Below are positions 26,893 to 35,545 of a stretch of DNA of 64,000 nt, in pieces. A model generated the notes under the pieces. It had not been told where the DNA came from. It did not search any database and worked only from the letters and a program-made list of their open reading frames with translations. Numbering within the stretch: the stretch's first letter is position 1; every line of letters begins with the position of its first letter. This DNA comes from Hahellaceae bacterium (GTDB taxonomy: Bacteria; Pseudomonadota; Gammaproteobacteria; Pseudomonadales; Oleiphilaceae), in assembly GCA_024234505.1 (NCBI GenBank), contig JACKOD010000002.1:372001-436000 (forward strand). The letters run 5' to 3'. The translations under genes and the position numbers were made by a program.

Positions 26893-28065
26893 ATGGCAGT
26901 GTATGAGCGCTGGTTGCTTCCCGACGGTGTGGATGAGTTGCTGCCACCGCAAGCGGTGGCTGTTGAGACATTACGACGTAAGCTATTGGATCAGGCGAGA
27001 ACCTGGGGTTACGATTTGGTTGCGCCACCATTGATTGAGTTTCTGGATTCCTTGTTGACTGGAACAGGGAATGATCTGGCGTTGCAGACCTTTAAGGTTA
27101 CAGATCAATTGTCTGGTCGCCTCATGGGAGTCAGGGCAGATATTACGCCACAGGCAGCCCGGATTGATGCGCGGCGTTTACACAATGATAGTGTTGCGCG
27201 CCTTTGTTATGCCGATACGGTGCTGCATGCGCGTCCTGCACATATGATGACAGGGCGCTGTCCATTGCAGTTCGGTTGCGAATTATTCGGTGAGTCCAGC
27301 TTGATTGCCGATGTAGAAGCGATATCGCTCATGATCGAAAGCTTGTTGGCCTCAGATCAGCAAGCCATTCATGTTGATTTGGCGCACGTGGGAATTTACC
27401 GTGGACTGATCGGTGAGGCGTCCCTTTCCGTCGATATGGAATCTAAGGTATTTGACGCTTTGAGACGGAAGTCTGTTCCGGAGCTGGATGAGCTGCTTGG
27501 CGATGATGCGTTAGTTCCTGAAAGCGCCCGAATGCTGCGTTACATGGCGTCAATTGCGGGAGGGCCGGAAGCGCTGATGGCACTCAGGGTAAAAGTGGGT
27601 GGTGTATCCGCTGAGGTGGATGCGGCTATCGACGATTTGGAGTCGGTGGCTCAAAAAATCAAACAGCGATATCCGAGTCTTGAAATCGGTTTCGATTTCT
27701 GCGAATTGCGAGGTTACAACTACCATACGGGATTGGTATTTGCCGCTTATGTACCCGGTTATGGTCATTCTGTTGCGCAGGGTGGGCGCTATGACTCCAT
27801 CGGTCAGGATTTCGGGCTGGCAAGGCCGGCGACCGGTTTTAGTCTGGATATCAAAGTGCTGGCCGCCATTAGTGAATTAAGTGTGGATGGTGATCGTACG
27901 GTCTACGCGCCATTGCTGGATGATGCCGGGTTGTGGCGGGCAATATCCGGACTGCGCTCAGCTGGTGAGCGGGTCGTACAGTGCGCGGAGGTTGTTTCGG
28001 TAGCGGGCCATCGCCAGTTAGTTTTAGAAAACGGCCAGTGGGTCGTAAGAGCCATCGGGGAGTAG
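26893..28065 (+). CDS. hisZ: ATP phosphoribosyltransferase regulatory subunit HisZ
   Basis: Histidyl-tRNA-synthetase paralogue that pairs with short-form HisG for the first step of histidine synthesis. The 390-residue protein shows class II aaRS-like segments (FKVTDQLSGRLMGVRADITPQAAR, as motif 2; RGYNYHTGLVFAAYVPG; AQGGRYDSIG) but lacks the anticodon-binding domain and full catalytic set of HisS. GGAG lies about 11 bp before the ATG. The location directly before purA is conserved in pseudomonads and their relatives. A short-form HisG elsewhere in the genome is implied. Confidence 0.94.
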   Translation: MAVYERWLLPDGVDELLPPQAVAVETLRRKLLDQARTWGYDLVAPPLIEFLDSLLTGTGNDLALQTFKVTDQLSGRLMGVRADITPQAARIDARRLHNDSVARLCYADTVLHARPAHMMTGRCPLQFGCELFGESSLIADVEAISLMIESLLASDQQAIHVDLAHVGIYRGLIGEASLSVDMESKVFDALRRKSVPELDELLGDDALVPESARMLRYMASIAGGPEALMALRVKVGGVSAEVDAAIDDLESVAQKIKQRYPSLEIGFDFCELRGYNYHTGLVFAAYVPGYGHSVAQGGRYDSIGQDFGLARPATGFSLDIKVLAAISELSVDGDRTVYAPLLDDAGLWRAISGLRSAGERVVQCAEVVSVAGHRQLVLENGQWVVRAIGE

Positions 28066-28124
28066 GGTCGTTCAGATCGCTCCGTTTTTTTAATCGTATT
28101 TGCAACAATTGAGAAGCAATAGCC

Positions 28125-29420
28125 ATGGGCAAAAACGTAGTCATATTGGGTACCCAGTGGGGTGATGAAGGTAAAGGCAAGATTGTTGACCTGCTGACAG
28201 AGCAGGTTGCGGCCGTTGTTCGTTTTCAGGGTGGGCATAATGCGGGGCATACCCTGGTAATTGATGGTAAGAAAACGGTTTTGCACCTGATTCCTTCAGG
28301 TATCTTGCGTGAAAATGTGACTTGTCTGATAGGCAATGGCGTAGTTTTAGCGCCGGATGCATTAATCAAAGAAATGGGGCAGCTTGAGGAAACGGGTGTG
28401 CCGGTACGCGAGCGCTTGCGTATCAGTATGGCTTGTCCGTTGATTTTGCCTTATCACGTTGCACTGGATCAGGCGCGTGAGAAAGCGCGTGGTGATGCAA
28501 AAATAGGCACGACCGGGCGCGGAATTGGTCCAGCTTATGAAGACAAAGTGGCTCGTCGCGGAATTCGCTTTGGCGATTTGGCCAAGCCAGCGCGTTTTGC
28601 GGAAAAGCTTCGCGAAATAATGGAATACCATAACTTTGTGTTGCAAAACTATTATAAGGTTGAGCCGGTTGATTTCCAGAAAACACTGGATGATGCTTTG
28701 GCTTGGGCTGAGCAGTTATTGCCTATGGGTTGTGATGTTGCCGAGATTCTGCATGATTACCGCAAGCAAGGTGTGAATATTATGTTTGAAGGTGCGCAGG
28801 GGTCGTTGCTGGATATTGATCACGGCACCTACCCCTTTGTAACCTCATCAAATACCACGGCCGGCGGAACGGCCACGGGCAGTGGTTTTGGTCCGCTTTA
28901 TCTGGATTATATCCTCGGAATTACCAAGGCCTATACAACACGTGTAGGTTCGGGCCCTTTCCCTACTGAACTCTTTGATGATGTAGGTGCTCAGCTTGCC
29001 AGGCGCGGACATGAGTTTGGTTCAACGACGGGGCGCCCTCGTCGTTGTGGTTGGTTTGATGCTGTTGCGTTACGCCATGCTATCCAGATCAATAGTGTAT
29101 CCGGTATTTGTTTGACCAAGTTGGATGTTATGGATGGGCTGGAAACGGTTCGCGTCTGTGTTGGTTATATGCTGGATGGCAAGGAAATGATTCGGCCTCC
29201 TGTAGACTGTGATGCCTATGGAGAGCTTGAGCCGGTTTACGTGGAATTGCCTGGCTGGAGTGAGAGCACTTTGGGGGCTAAAACGCTTGAAGAGCTTCCG
29301 GAGAATGCAAGAAATTACATAAAATTCCTGGAAGAGAAAATTGAAGCACCTATTGATATTATTTCTACTGGTGCTGATCGTAATGAGACCATTATTCTGC
29401 GTAGCCCATTTAATGTCTGA
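28125..29420 (+). CDS. purA: Adenylosuccinate synthetase
   Basis: Joins IMP and aspartate with GTP hydrolysis in AMP synthesis. The 431-residue protein opens with VVILGTQWGDEGKGKIVD, carrying the catalytic Asp and the P-loop, followed by GGHNAGHTLV with the catalytic His. IGTTGRGIGPAYEDK, GSTTGRPRRCGWFD and TKLDVMDGL (base recognition) are all present. ATG 28125 follows GAGAAG. The gene is closed by a two-way terminator shared with the convergent hugZ-like gene. Confidence 0.98.
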   Translation: MGKNVVILGTQWGDEGKGKIVDLLTEQVAAVVRFQGGHNAGHTLVIDGKKTVLHLIPSGILRENVTCLIGNGVVLAPDALIKEMGQLEETGVPVRERLRISMACPLILPYHVALDQAREKARGDAKIGTTGRGIGPAYEDKVARRGIRFGDLAKPARFAEKLREIMEYHNFVLQNYYKVEPVDFQKTLDDALAWAEQLLPMGCDVAEILHDYRKQGVNIMFEGAQGSLLDIDHGTYPFVTSSNTTAGGTATGSGFGPLYLDYILGITKAYTTRVGSGPFPTELFDDVGAQLARRGHEFGSTTGRPRRCGWFDAVALRHAIQINSVSGICLTKLDVMDGLETVRVCVGYMLDGKEMIRPPVDCDAYGELEPVYVELPGWSESTLGAKTLEELPENARNYIKFLEEKIEAPIDIISTGADRNETIILRSPFNV

Positions 29421-29453
29421 GGATGGGGTTTGACTCGGTAACGGCCTGAAAGC

Positions 29454-29486
29454 AAAAAAAGGTGTCCATTTGGGCACCTTTTTTAT
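29454..29486. terminator. Bidirectional terminator between purA and the HugZ-like gene
   Basis: A-rich left flank, stem GGTGtCC / GGgCACC with one G-T pair, loop ATTTG, and a T-rich right flank (29478-29484). The A tract on one side and the T tract on the other let it act on both strands. Confidence 0.8.
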
Positions 29487-29501
29487 TGGAGTTTGAGCTA
29501 G

Positions 29502-30035
29502 TTATTTGCCTGTTATGATCTCAATGGGTGTGAGGTCTTGCGGATTGAGTCGAAAAGCTTTTCCAAATCCTTTGACAAAGGTCGCTTTGGTTGGGGTCAG
29601 AGCAACCAGGTTGAAGTCGGGCAGGCCCATTAAAACCTCTATCGTCGGGCCATGTATTAATTTGAACTTTTCCATAATTACTGCCCAGTGCTCGTCGTTG
29701 TTGCTGATAAACTCGCAATTGGCAGAGATGCTGAGTCGAATGCGCGCAAAAAGGTTCTTGCTGTCGCGTTCGTCCTGAATAAAAAATATGGAAGTATGCG
29801 GGTGGTAATGCAGGTTTCGTGTGTGCGAAGCTAGTTCGCTGATAAATATATAGAAAGTTCCTTCATCTTTGATGAATGGCGTGTAGCTTGCTTCGGGATA
29901 GCCTTCCGGGTTCAGGGTGGCAAGTTGTAGTGTTTTAAATGAGGTGAGTAATTGTATTGCTTCGGATTGAATTTCCGGGTTAATTGGTGGCGTGTGGTCG
30001 TTCTTATCTGGCTGACTTGAAGGGGGTTGGGTCAT
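29502..30035 (-). CDS. HugZ-like heme-utilisation / pyridoxamine-phosphate-oxidase-fold flavoprotein
   Basis: Protein of 177 residues with the split-barrel fold of the PNPOx-like family. Segments LQLATLNPEGYPEASYTPF, FYIFISELASHTRNL, SIFFIQDERDSKNLFARIR and ATFVKGFGKAF closely match HugZ/HutZ proteins, which bind heme and, in some bacteria, degrade it. I see no linked heme-uptake genes, so heme use is only an inference. The N-terminal ~20 residues are polar and poorly conserved-looking. It is convergent with purA and, with the DUF6160-like gene, separates purA from tRNA-Leu/rnr. Confidence 0.75.
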   Translation of the reverse strand: MTQPPSSQPDKNDHTPPINPEIQSEAIQLLTSFKTLQLATLNPEGYPEASYTPFIKDEGTFYIFISELASHTRNLHYHPHTSIFFIQDERDSKNLFARIRLSISANCEFISNNDEHWAVIMEKFKLIHGPTIEVLMGLPDFNLVALTPTKATFVKGFGKAFRLNPQDLTPIEIITGK

Positions 30036-30123
30036 TTTTGTCGCGGGCGCTCTGGTTGGAAGGATGTTGTATCAAAGTTTAGCAGGTAGGCTTGGAGGCG
30101 AGTAGTGGGGAGTGTCGGCAGTC

Positions 30124-30151
30124 AGCCCTCTGGAGTTGATTTTAGAGGGCT
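30124..30151. terminator. Hairpin downstream of the DUF6160-like gene
   Basis: Perfect 8-bp inverted repeat AGCCCTCT (30124-30131) / AGAGGGCT (30144-30151), 12-nt loop, lying 12 bp beyond the stop of the gene at 30164. No T tract follows on either strand, so termination is uncertain. Confidence 0.4.
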
Positions 30152-30163
30152 GGTTAAAGGGGG

Positions 30164-30943
30164 TTAGTGGCCGTAGATCTGCAGGTTGGTATTTGAGACA
30201 ACCAGATCGTCAATGGCAAGCTGTCCTATAGACTTGCCGCCGATCTCGACAGCACCAACATAGATGTCTGCGTTGTAAGTAGAAAAGCCAATGTTGAGTG
30301 CTTGTCCTGAAGCTGTTCTAGGATTCGCAATCGCGCTAAAGGTCATTTCTGTTGTGGTATAGAATGCATCGTCTGCAGCCGTAGTAATGCCGGGCTCGAA
30401 ATCTTTCCCGTGAATTGTCACGTCGCGAATGCTTACGGCCAAAAAGTCGAAATCTACATCAAGGTCTGTGGTTGCCGTTTCTGAAAAGCGGGTAAAGGTG
30501 CCCGTTGCAGTATCCAGTGTATAGATTCTGTTTCTAATCAGGCCGACAGAGTTGAAGTTGGAGGCGAGTTGTGTGCTTTCTCCAGTTAACCCGCTCAGTC
30601 CCATGGCGCCAAACGAGAAGCTGGCATCAATGGGGGTTCCCGAGATGGGGGTCATTTTGATAACGGCATCGCCATCGGAAAGTAGGTCGATTTCAATTTT
30701 GACGTCATCCAGTAGTGATCCGGGGATCGCTCCTTCCAGGGTGATGTCATCAATATTCAGGCTGCCTTCGTCGGTGTACTTTAATTGGCCTATATCCACC
30801 TTGGTTTCCAGTTCCAGTGTTACGCCTGTTTGTCCCGAAATGTCTCCGAGCTGTTGATCGCTCAGTGGTTTGACATCGGCATGCAGGGGCATGGATGTGG
30901 AGACAATTACCAAGGCTAATGCGCCGGCATTGCTGTATTTCAT
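30164..30943 (-). CDS. Exported DUF6160 / FilA-like protein of unknown function
   Basis: Protein of 259 residues with a signal peptide (residues 1-22, ending SMPLHA) and, right after it, KPLSDQQLGDISGQTGVTLELE. This LSDxxLxxISGQTGV signature is what I associate with the DUF6160 (FilA-like) family. The rest is rich in Asp, Thr, Ser and Gly with alternating hydrophobic residues, suggesting an all-beta exported or outer-membrane protein. AAAGGA precedes the ATG at good spacing. Function is unknown; FilA-type proteins have been linked to surface filaments in Acinetobacter, but I would not transfer that role. Confidence 0.65.
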   Translation of the reverse strand: MKYSNAGALALVIVSTSMPLHADVKPLSDQQLGDISGQTGVTLELETKVDIGQLKYTDEGSLNIDDITLEGAIPGSLLDDVKIEIDLLSDGDAVIKMTPISGTPIDASFSFGAMGLSGLTGESTQLASNFNSVGLIRNRIYTLDTATGTFTRFSETATTDLDVDFDFLAVSIRDVTIHGKDFEPGITTAADDAFYTTTEMTFSAIANPRTASGQALNIGFSTYNADIYVGAVEIGGKSIGQLAIDDLVVSNTNLQIYGH

Positions 30944-31177
30944 GGCAAATTCCTTTAATGGCTTAGAGAAACAGTTGACGGGAATCCCTGCTGCAACAGT
31001 CCTTGTTGTTATGGTTCTATGGTACCATTAATGCCAAAAAAGAGGGTAGTGCTTGCTTAGAGTGATGTGAATACAGACTGGGAGTTGTGATAAAAAATAA
31101 GACTATGGTGAGGTGTCTTTTATGTGTGAAGTTTTGTGCTGCTTTGATTAATTGCTTAGGAGGGAGATTTTTTTAAA

Positions 31178-31264
31178 TGGTGCCGAGGAGAGGACTTGAA
31201 CCTCCACGGGGTTGCCCCCACTAGCACCTGAAGCTAGCGTGTCTACCAATTTCACCACCTCGGC
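31178..31264 (-). tRNA. tRNA-Leu(CAG)
   Basis: 87-nt tRNA on the minus strand with encoded 3' CCA (31178-31180). Acceptor stem GCCGAGG pairs with CCTCGGC; discriminator A; anticodon arm CTAGC-TTCAGGT-GCTAG with anticodon CAG at 31228-31230; T arm contains GGTTCAAGTCC; the long variable arm (GGGGGC...) is typical of leucine tRNAs. It decodes CUG. In Pseudomonas a leucine tRNA is also found just before rnr. Confidence 0.97.
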
Positions 31265-31410
31265 AGTGGTATTTCAGATTGTAAGTTGGCGTGTCGCTCA
31301 ACTGGACGCGAACTTTACAGATTTGCTCTTTGGCTGTCAAATATATTTTTGTTAAAAAAATAAAATCAGTAAATCGGCGAATAGATGGGCGTTGTCTAGT
31401 AGTTTGTCGC

Positions 31411-31416
31411 TATAAT
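31411..31416 (+). promoter_or_regulatory. Candidate -10 element for rnr
   Basis: TATAAT, a perfect -10 hexamer, 80 bp upstream of the rnr start in an A/T-rich region free of genes. No good -35 lies 16-18 bp upstream (TTGTCT is only 13 bp away), so this is a weak call. Confidence 0.4.
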
Positions 31417-31495
31417 TTCAAGGTTAATATAAACGTTCGTGTTCGTCTGAATTTAATTTTTGAATACTTTGACGAGGGCGACAGCAGGATAAAGA

Positions 31496-34135
31496 ATGCC
31501 AAAAAAGTTAAAAGAATCAAAAACAACAAAAGCCGCTTCCGAGAAAATAGCGCCCATTACTAAAAATTCAGCGGCTAAAAGTGTTAAAAAGGGCGCGCCA
31601 AAAGCGCTAAAAAAAGATCCCTACGCAAAACGTGAAGCGCAAAATTACGAAAACCCGATCTATAGTCGAGAGTTTATCCTGGGTTTTCTCGAAAAACGCA
31701 AGGGGCCGGCGACCCACGAACAGTTGTGTGAAGAGTTGAAGGTTGTCGGAGACGATCCTATAGAGGCATTGCGACGCAGATTGATTGCCATGACGCGTGA
31801 TGGCCAGCTGATTTGCAACCGTCGGGGGGCTTTTGCTCCGGTGGCTAGTGTGGATTTAATAAAGGGTGTCGTTCACGGGCATCGCGATGGGTACGGGTTT
31901 GTTATTCCTGAAGGCGGTGGCGAAGATCTGTTTTTACATGCCAGACAGATGGGATCTGTGTTTCATGGGGACCGTGTTTTGGTTCGCGTGGATGATATTG
32001 ATGCAAAGGGGCGTCGGCTGGCAGTGATTGTCGAGGTGTTGGAGTCCAACACCAAAACGATCGTAGGGCGATTGTTCAGAGAAAATGGCGTTGTGATGGT
32101 GACGCCGGAAAATCCCAGAATCAGTGGCGAAATAGTGGTGCCTATCGAAGATTCTGCCAATGCAGCGCACGGTCAGTACGTCGTTGTGGAGATTACCCGT
32201 CAGCCAACGATTCGTACACTCGCGGTAGGTAAGGTTGTTGAGATTCTGGGCGATCATATGGCGCCTGGAATGGAAATCGAGGTTGCTATTCGCTCATACG
32301 GCATTCCATTTGTTTGGTCTGAGGGTGTCAGGTCGCAAGTCGAACGAATGACCGAGTCGGTAGCAGAAGACGATAAGCTTAACCGTGTGGATATTCGTAA
32401 ATTGCCATTAGTGACTATTGATGGTGAGGATGCTCGTGATTTTGATGACGCGGTATATTGTGAAACCAAAAAGGGGGGTGGCTGGCGTTTGCTGGTTGCC
32501 ATTGCCGATGTGGCTCACTATGTAAAGCCGGGATCTGCGCTTGATGAAGAGGGGCGCAATCGCGGCAATTCGGTGTACTTTCCCGATCACGTTGTACCCA
32601 TGCTGCCTGAAATCCTGTCAAATGGCCTTTGCTCCCTGAAGCCCAGAATTGATCGGCTTTGTATGGTGTGCGAAATGACTATATCTGCGGAAGGCCGGAT
32701 AAGCGGGTATAAGTTTTATGAGGCTGTGATGCATTCTCATGCTCGGCTCACTTACACTCAGGTGAGTGCAATGCTTGAACATCCTGATGAGGATCAGGGG
32801 GCAAGATTGTGTGAGCAATATGTGGATCTATTGCCTCATCTGCATAATTTGTACTCCATGTTCAAGGTCTTGCGGGCAGCGCGTGAAAAGCGGGGGGCGA
32901 TCGACTTTGAGACGACGGAGACACGCATACTTTTTGATGAGTCACGAAAAATTGAACAAATAGTTCCTGTCGTTAGGAATGATGCACACAAGCTGATTGA
33001 AGAGTGTATGCTTTGTGCGAACGTGGCAACCGCCTGGATGCTGCAAAAGTCAAAATTACCAGTTTTGTATCGGGTGCATGAAGGGCCTTCTGATCAAAAA
33101 CTGGAGAATTTGCGTGCATTTCTGGGGGAGTTAGGGTTGCAGCTGGGTGGGGGGGATGATCCGCTACCTACGGACTATCAGGCGCTATTGGAGTCCATTT
33201 CGGATCGGCCTGATGCCGGTGTGATTCAGGTTGTAATGCTCCGCTCGTTGAGTCAGGCAGTTTATAGCCCCGAAGAAAAGGGGCATTTCGGCTTGGCTTA
33301 TCCACACTATACGCACTTTACCTCTCCTATTCGGCGTTATCCTGATTTGATTGTGCATAGAGCGCTTAAGTTGCTGATTCATGCGGAAGAGCCAGTTCGG
33401 GCGGTGGTGCCGCCGGAAGTCAGGGATGCTTCGGTGACCTACCCGTATGATCTGAAGTATATGCTGGAACTCGGCGAACACGTTTCGATGACGGAGCGTC
33501 GAGCTGACGAAGCAACCAGGGATGTTTCGAATTGGCTTAAATGTGAATATTTACGTCAGCACGTGGGTGCCGTTTTTGATGGTGTCATTTCTGCTGTTAC
33601 TGGTTTTGGCTTTTTTGTCGAGCTGAGCGGCTTGTTTGTCGAGGGGCTTGTACATGTGTCCTCTCTGGATAGTGATTACTATCACTTTGATGCGGCACAT
33701 CATCGTTTGGTGGGAGAGCGATCCGGGGCTGGATTCCATATGGGGGATGTGGTGAAGGTTCGCGTGGTTCGCGTGGATCTCGAAGATCGCAAGGTGGATC
33801 TGGAGTTGCTAAGTGCGCCTGTTCGCAGGGGGCGGAGCTCGTCTGCGATGCCTCGTGCCAATAAAGCACAAGATCGTCGGGAGAAGGCCGCGGCTGCCGA
33901 TACAACCGGTAAAAGTAAAAAAGCGGGCGCAAAAGGTAAACGGTCGACAAAAGATAAATTGCTGTCTGACGCAGTGAAGTCAAAAGGGAAAGCAAAAAAG
34001 GGCAAGACAGGTAAAAAGTCGAAGAAGCCTGTCAAAAAGACAGAAAGTGGCGAGCTAAAAAGACCCAAGTCAAGAGTCGGCGTTTCCTCGGATGAAAGTG
34101 CCGGTAGGATTCGTAAGCGTAAAGTCGCGCCATAG
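31496..34135 (+). CDS. rnr: Ribonuclease R
   Basis: Processive 3'-5' exoribonuclease that degrades structured RNA and, with SmpB/tmRNA, faulty mRNA. Domains of the 879-residue protein: Lys/Ala-rich N-terminal tail (~1-50), winged-helix RNB N-domain (~55-125), two cold-shock domains, RNB catalytic domain with LVTIDGEDARDFDDAVY holding the metal-binding Asp cluster, S1 domain (GVISAVTGFGFFVELSGLFV), and a highly basic Lys/Gly/Ser-rich tail (~775-879). E. coli RNase R is 813 residues; the extra length is in the basic tails. AGGATAAAG precedes the ATG. Confidence 0.97.
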   Translation: MPKKLKESKTTKAASEKIAPITKNSAAKSVKKGAPKALKKDPYAKREAQNYENPIYSREFILGFLEKRKGPATHEQLCEELKVVGDDPIEALRRRLIAMTRDGQLICNRRGAFAPVASVDLIKGVVHGHRDGYGFVIPEGGGEDLFLHARQMGSVFHGDRVLVRVDDIDAKGRRLAVIVEVLESNTKTIVGRLFRENGVVMVTPENPRISGEIVVPIEDSANAAHGQYVVVEITRQPTIRTLAVGKVVEILGDHMAPGMEIEVAIRSYGIPFVWSEGVRSQVERMTESVAEDDKLNRVDIRKLPLVTIDGEDARDFDDAVYCETKKGGGWRLLVAIADVAHYVKPGSALDEEGRNRGNSVYFPDHVVPMLPEILSNGLCSLKPRIDRLCMVCEMTISAEGRISGYKFYEAVMHSHARLTYTQVSAMLEHPDEDQGARLCEQYVDLLPHLHNLYSMFKVLRAAREKRGAIDFETTETRILFDESRKIEQIVPVVRNDAHKLIEECMLCANVATAWMLQKSKLPVLYRVHEGPSDQKLENLRAFLGELGLQLGGGDDPLPTDYQALLESISDRPDAGVIQVVMLRSLSQAVYSPEEKGHFGLAYPHYTHFTSPIRRYPDLIVHRALKLLIHAEEPVRAVVPPEVRDASVTYPYDLKYMLELGEHVSMTERRADEATRDVSNWLKCEYLRQHVGAVFDGVISAVTGFGFFVELSGLFVEGLVHVSSLDSDYYHFDAAHHRLVGERSGAGFHMGDVVKVRVVRVDLEDRKVDLELLSAPVRRGRSSSAMPRANKAQDRREKAAAADTTGKSKKAGAKGKRSTKDKLLSDAVKSKGKAKKGKTGKKSKKPVKKTESGELKRPKSRVGVSSDESAGRIRKRKVAP

Positions 34136-34191
34136 TGCGAGGCGAGTTTGGGGGGGCGTTTTATGAGTAGAGTTGTTCGTGCAGGGGAAGT

Positions 34192-34968
34192 ATGTCTCAG
34201 GAAAGTGGGTCTGTAGAAAACGTTTTTGGTATTCATGCGGTTATGTCTCTGCTGGATCGTGCAGAGAGTGAGATTAAATGCCTGTGGGTGCTTCAGGGGA
34301 GAGAGGATCAGCGGCTGGCGCGCGTAATAGCGTTGGCAGAAAAGCGCCGATTGAAAATCAAGCATGTAGAACGATCTGTGCTGGATCGAATGGTGCAGGG
34401 AAATCATCAGGGCGTGATTGCCGAGAGTGTGATTGCTGTCGATCTGGATGAAGGTGATCTGGAGAATGTTCTGGTGAACTTGCAGACCCCTCCTTTTTTA
34501 TTGATCCTCGATGGTGTGACGGATCCCCACAATTTGGGGGCCTGTTTGCGTACCGCAGATGCAGCCGGAGTGCATGCTGTAATCGCGCCTAAAGATAAGT
34601 CTGCACCGCTTAATGCGGTTGCCCGCAAAGTGGCTTGTGGTGCAGCGGAGCATGTGCCCTATATTCGAGTGACTAATCTCGCGCGAACGTTGCGCTGGCT
34701 AAAGCAATATGGTGTCTGGCTCACAGGAACGGCGGGGGAGGCAGGTAAATCGCTCTATGAGTCGGAGCTGACCGGAGCCGTGGCGTTACTCATGGGGGCG
34801 GAAGGAAAGGGATTGCGCCGTTTGACTGCAGAACATTGTGATGAGCTCGTAAATATACCCATGGCCGGATCGGTCAGCAGCCTTAATGTTTCGGTGGCAA
34901 CAGGTGTTTGTTTGTTTGAGGCATTGCGGCAGCGACGGTTAAAAGCGCTGCCCGTCGCAGAGTTTTGA
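34192..34968 (+). CDS. rlmB: 23S rRNA (guanosine-2251-2'-O)-methyltransferase RlmB
   Basis: SpoU/TrmD (SPOUT) family methyltransferase acting on G2251 in the peptidyl-transferase P loop. The 258-residue protein has the substrate-binding N domain (VFGIHAVMSLLD, VVGNHQGVI-like QGNHQGVIAE) and the knotted catalytic domain with motif 1 DPHNLGACLRTADAAG, motif 2 LLMGAEGKGLRRLT and motif 3 IPMAGSVSSLNVSVATG. A GGGGAAG ribosome-binding site precedes the ATG. It follows rnr by 56 bp and is probably cotranscribed. Confidence 0.97.
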   Translation: MSQESGSVENVFGIHAVMSLLDRAESEIKCLWVLQGREDQRLARVIALAEKRRLKIKHVERSVLDRMVQGNHQGVIAESVIAVDLDEGDLENVLVNLQTPPFLLILDGVTDPHNLGACLRTADAAGVHAVIAPKDKSAPLNAVARKVACGAAEHVPYIRVTNLARTLRWLKQYGVWLTGTAGEAGKSLYESELTGAVALLMGAEGKGLRRLTAEHCDELVNIPMAGSVSSLNVSVATGVCLFEALRQRRLKALPVAEF

Positions 34969-34980
34969 TCAAAATTTGAC

Positions 34981-35009
34981 TTGCAAGTTTCTGGTTGAGT
35001 CAATAGAAT
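34981..35009 (+). promoter_or_regulatory. Sigma-70 promoter of the rpsF-rpsR-rplI operon
   Basis: -35 TTGCAA (34981-34986), 17-bp spacer, -10 TAGAAT (35004-35009), in the 124-bp gap between rlmB and rpsF. Four of six and five of six bases agree with consensus, with optimal spacing. The ~80-nt leader that follows could hold ribosomal-protein feedback control, which I cannot confirm. Confidence 0.65.
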
Positions 35010-35092
35010 GCGCGGTTCCAAAAACCATGTTCTTTAACTCCTTGCTTTTATCAGCTCCGTCTGACTAAAGCTGTTACCCGAAGGGAGCGACA

Positions 35093-35503
35093 ATGCGTCA
35101 CTACGAAATCGTTATACTGGTTCATCCGGATCAGAGCGAACAGGTCCCCGGTATGATCGAACGCTACACCAGTACTGTAAAAAGCACCGGTGGTCAGGTT
35201 CATCGTCTGGAAGACTGGGGTCGCCGCCATCTGGCATACCCAATCAACAAGATTCACAAGGCACACTATGTTCTTATGAACATCGAGTGTACTGACGAGG
35301 CTCTGAGTGAGCTGGCTCATAACTTCCGTTTCAACGATGCTATCCTGCGTGATCTTGTGATCCGTAAGAAAGAAGCGGTGACTGAAGTTTCTCCGATCAA
35401 ACTGGCTGACTCTCGTGAAGATCGTCGTTCAGCTCCTTCTCGCAAAGTAGAAGAAGTCGAACTGGATGATCAGGACGAAGATGATGGTGAAGACGAAGAG
35501 TAG
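35093..35503 (+). CDS. rpsF: 30S ribosomal protein S6
   Basis: Ribosomal protein of the platform that pairs with S18. Residues 1-100 are canonical (MRHYEIVILVHPDQSEQVPG, GGQVHRLEDWGRRHLAYPI, YVLMNIEC, RDLVIRKKEAV). The last ~20 of its 136 residues are strongly acidic (VEEVELDDQDEDDGEDEE), an encoded acidic tail where E. coli S6 is extended post-translationally with glutamates by RimK. GAAGGGAG precedes the ATG. First gene of the rpsF-rpsR-DUF2232-rplI run. Confidence 0.98.
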   Translation: MRHYEIVILVHPDQSEQVPGMIERYTSTVKSTGGQVHRLEDWGRRHLAYPINKIHKAHYVLMNIECTDEALSELAHNFRFNDAILRDLVIRKKEAVTEVSPIKLADSREDRRSAPSRKVEEVELDDQDEDDGEDEE

Positions 35504-35545
35504 TCTTCGTCCGAATTTTAAGCATTCTGTATTAGGAGAAATTCA

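Noticed and set aside
31019..31028. Palindrome ATGGTACCAT upstream of the DUF6160-like gene
   Set aside because: Ten-base palindromes occur by chance and no promoter elements are placed around it.
29486..31264. Integrated element with attachment sites at tRNA-Leu
   Set aside because: No integrase and no duplicated tRNA 3' end near purA, so only an accessory insert can be claimed.
33700..34407. Minus-strand open frame of 235 codons over the end of rnr and rlmB
   Set aside because: Antisense of the Lys-rich RNase R tail, which gives a Leu/Phe/Pro-rich reading; both genes beneath are certain.
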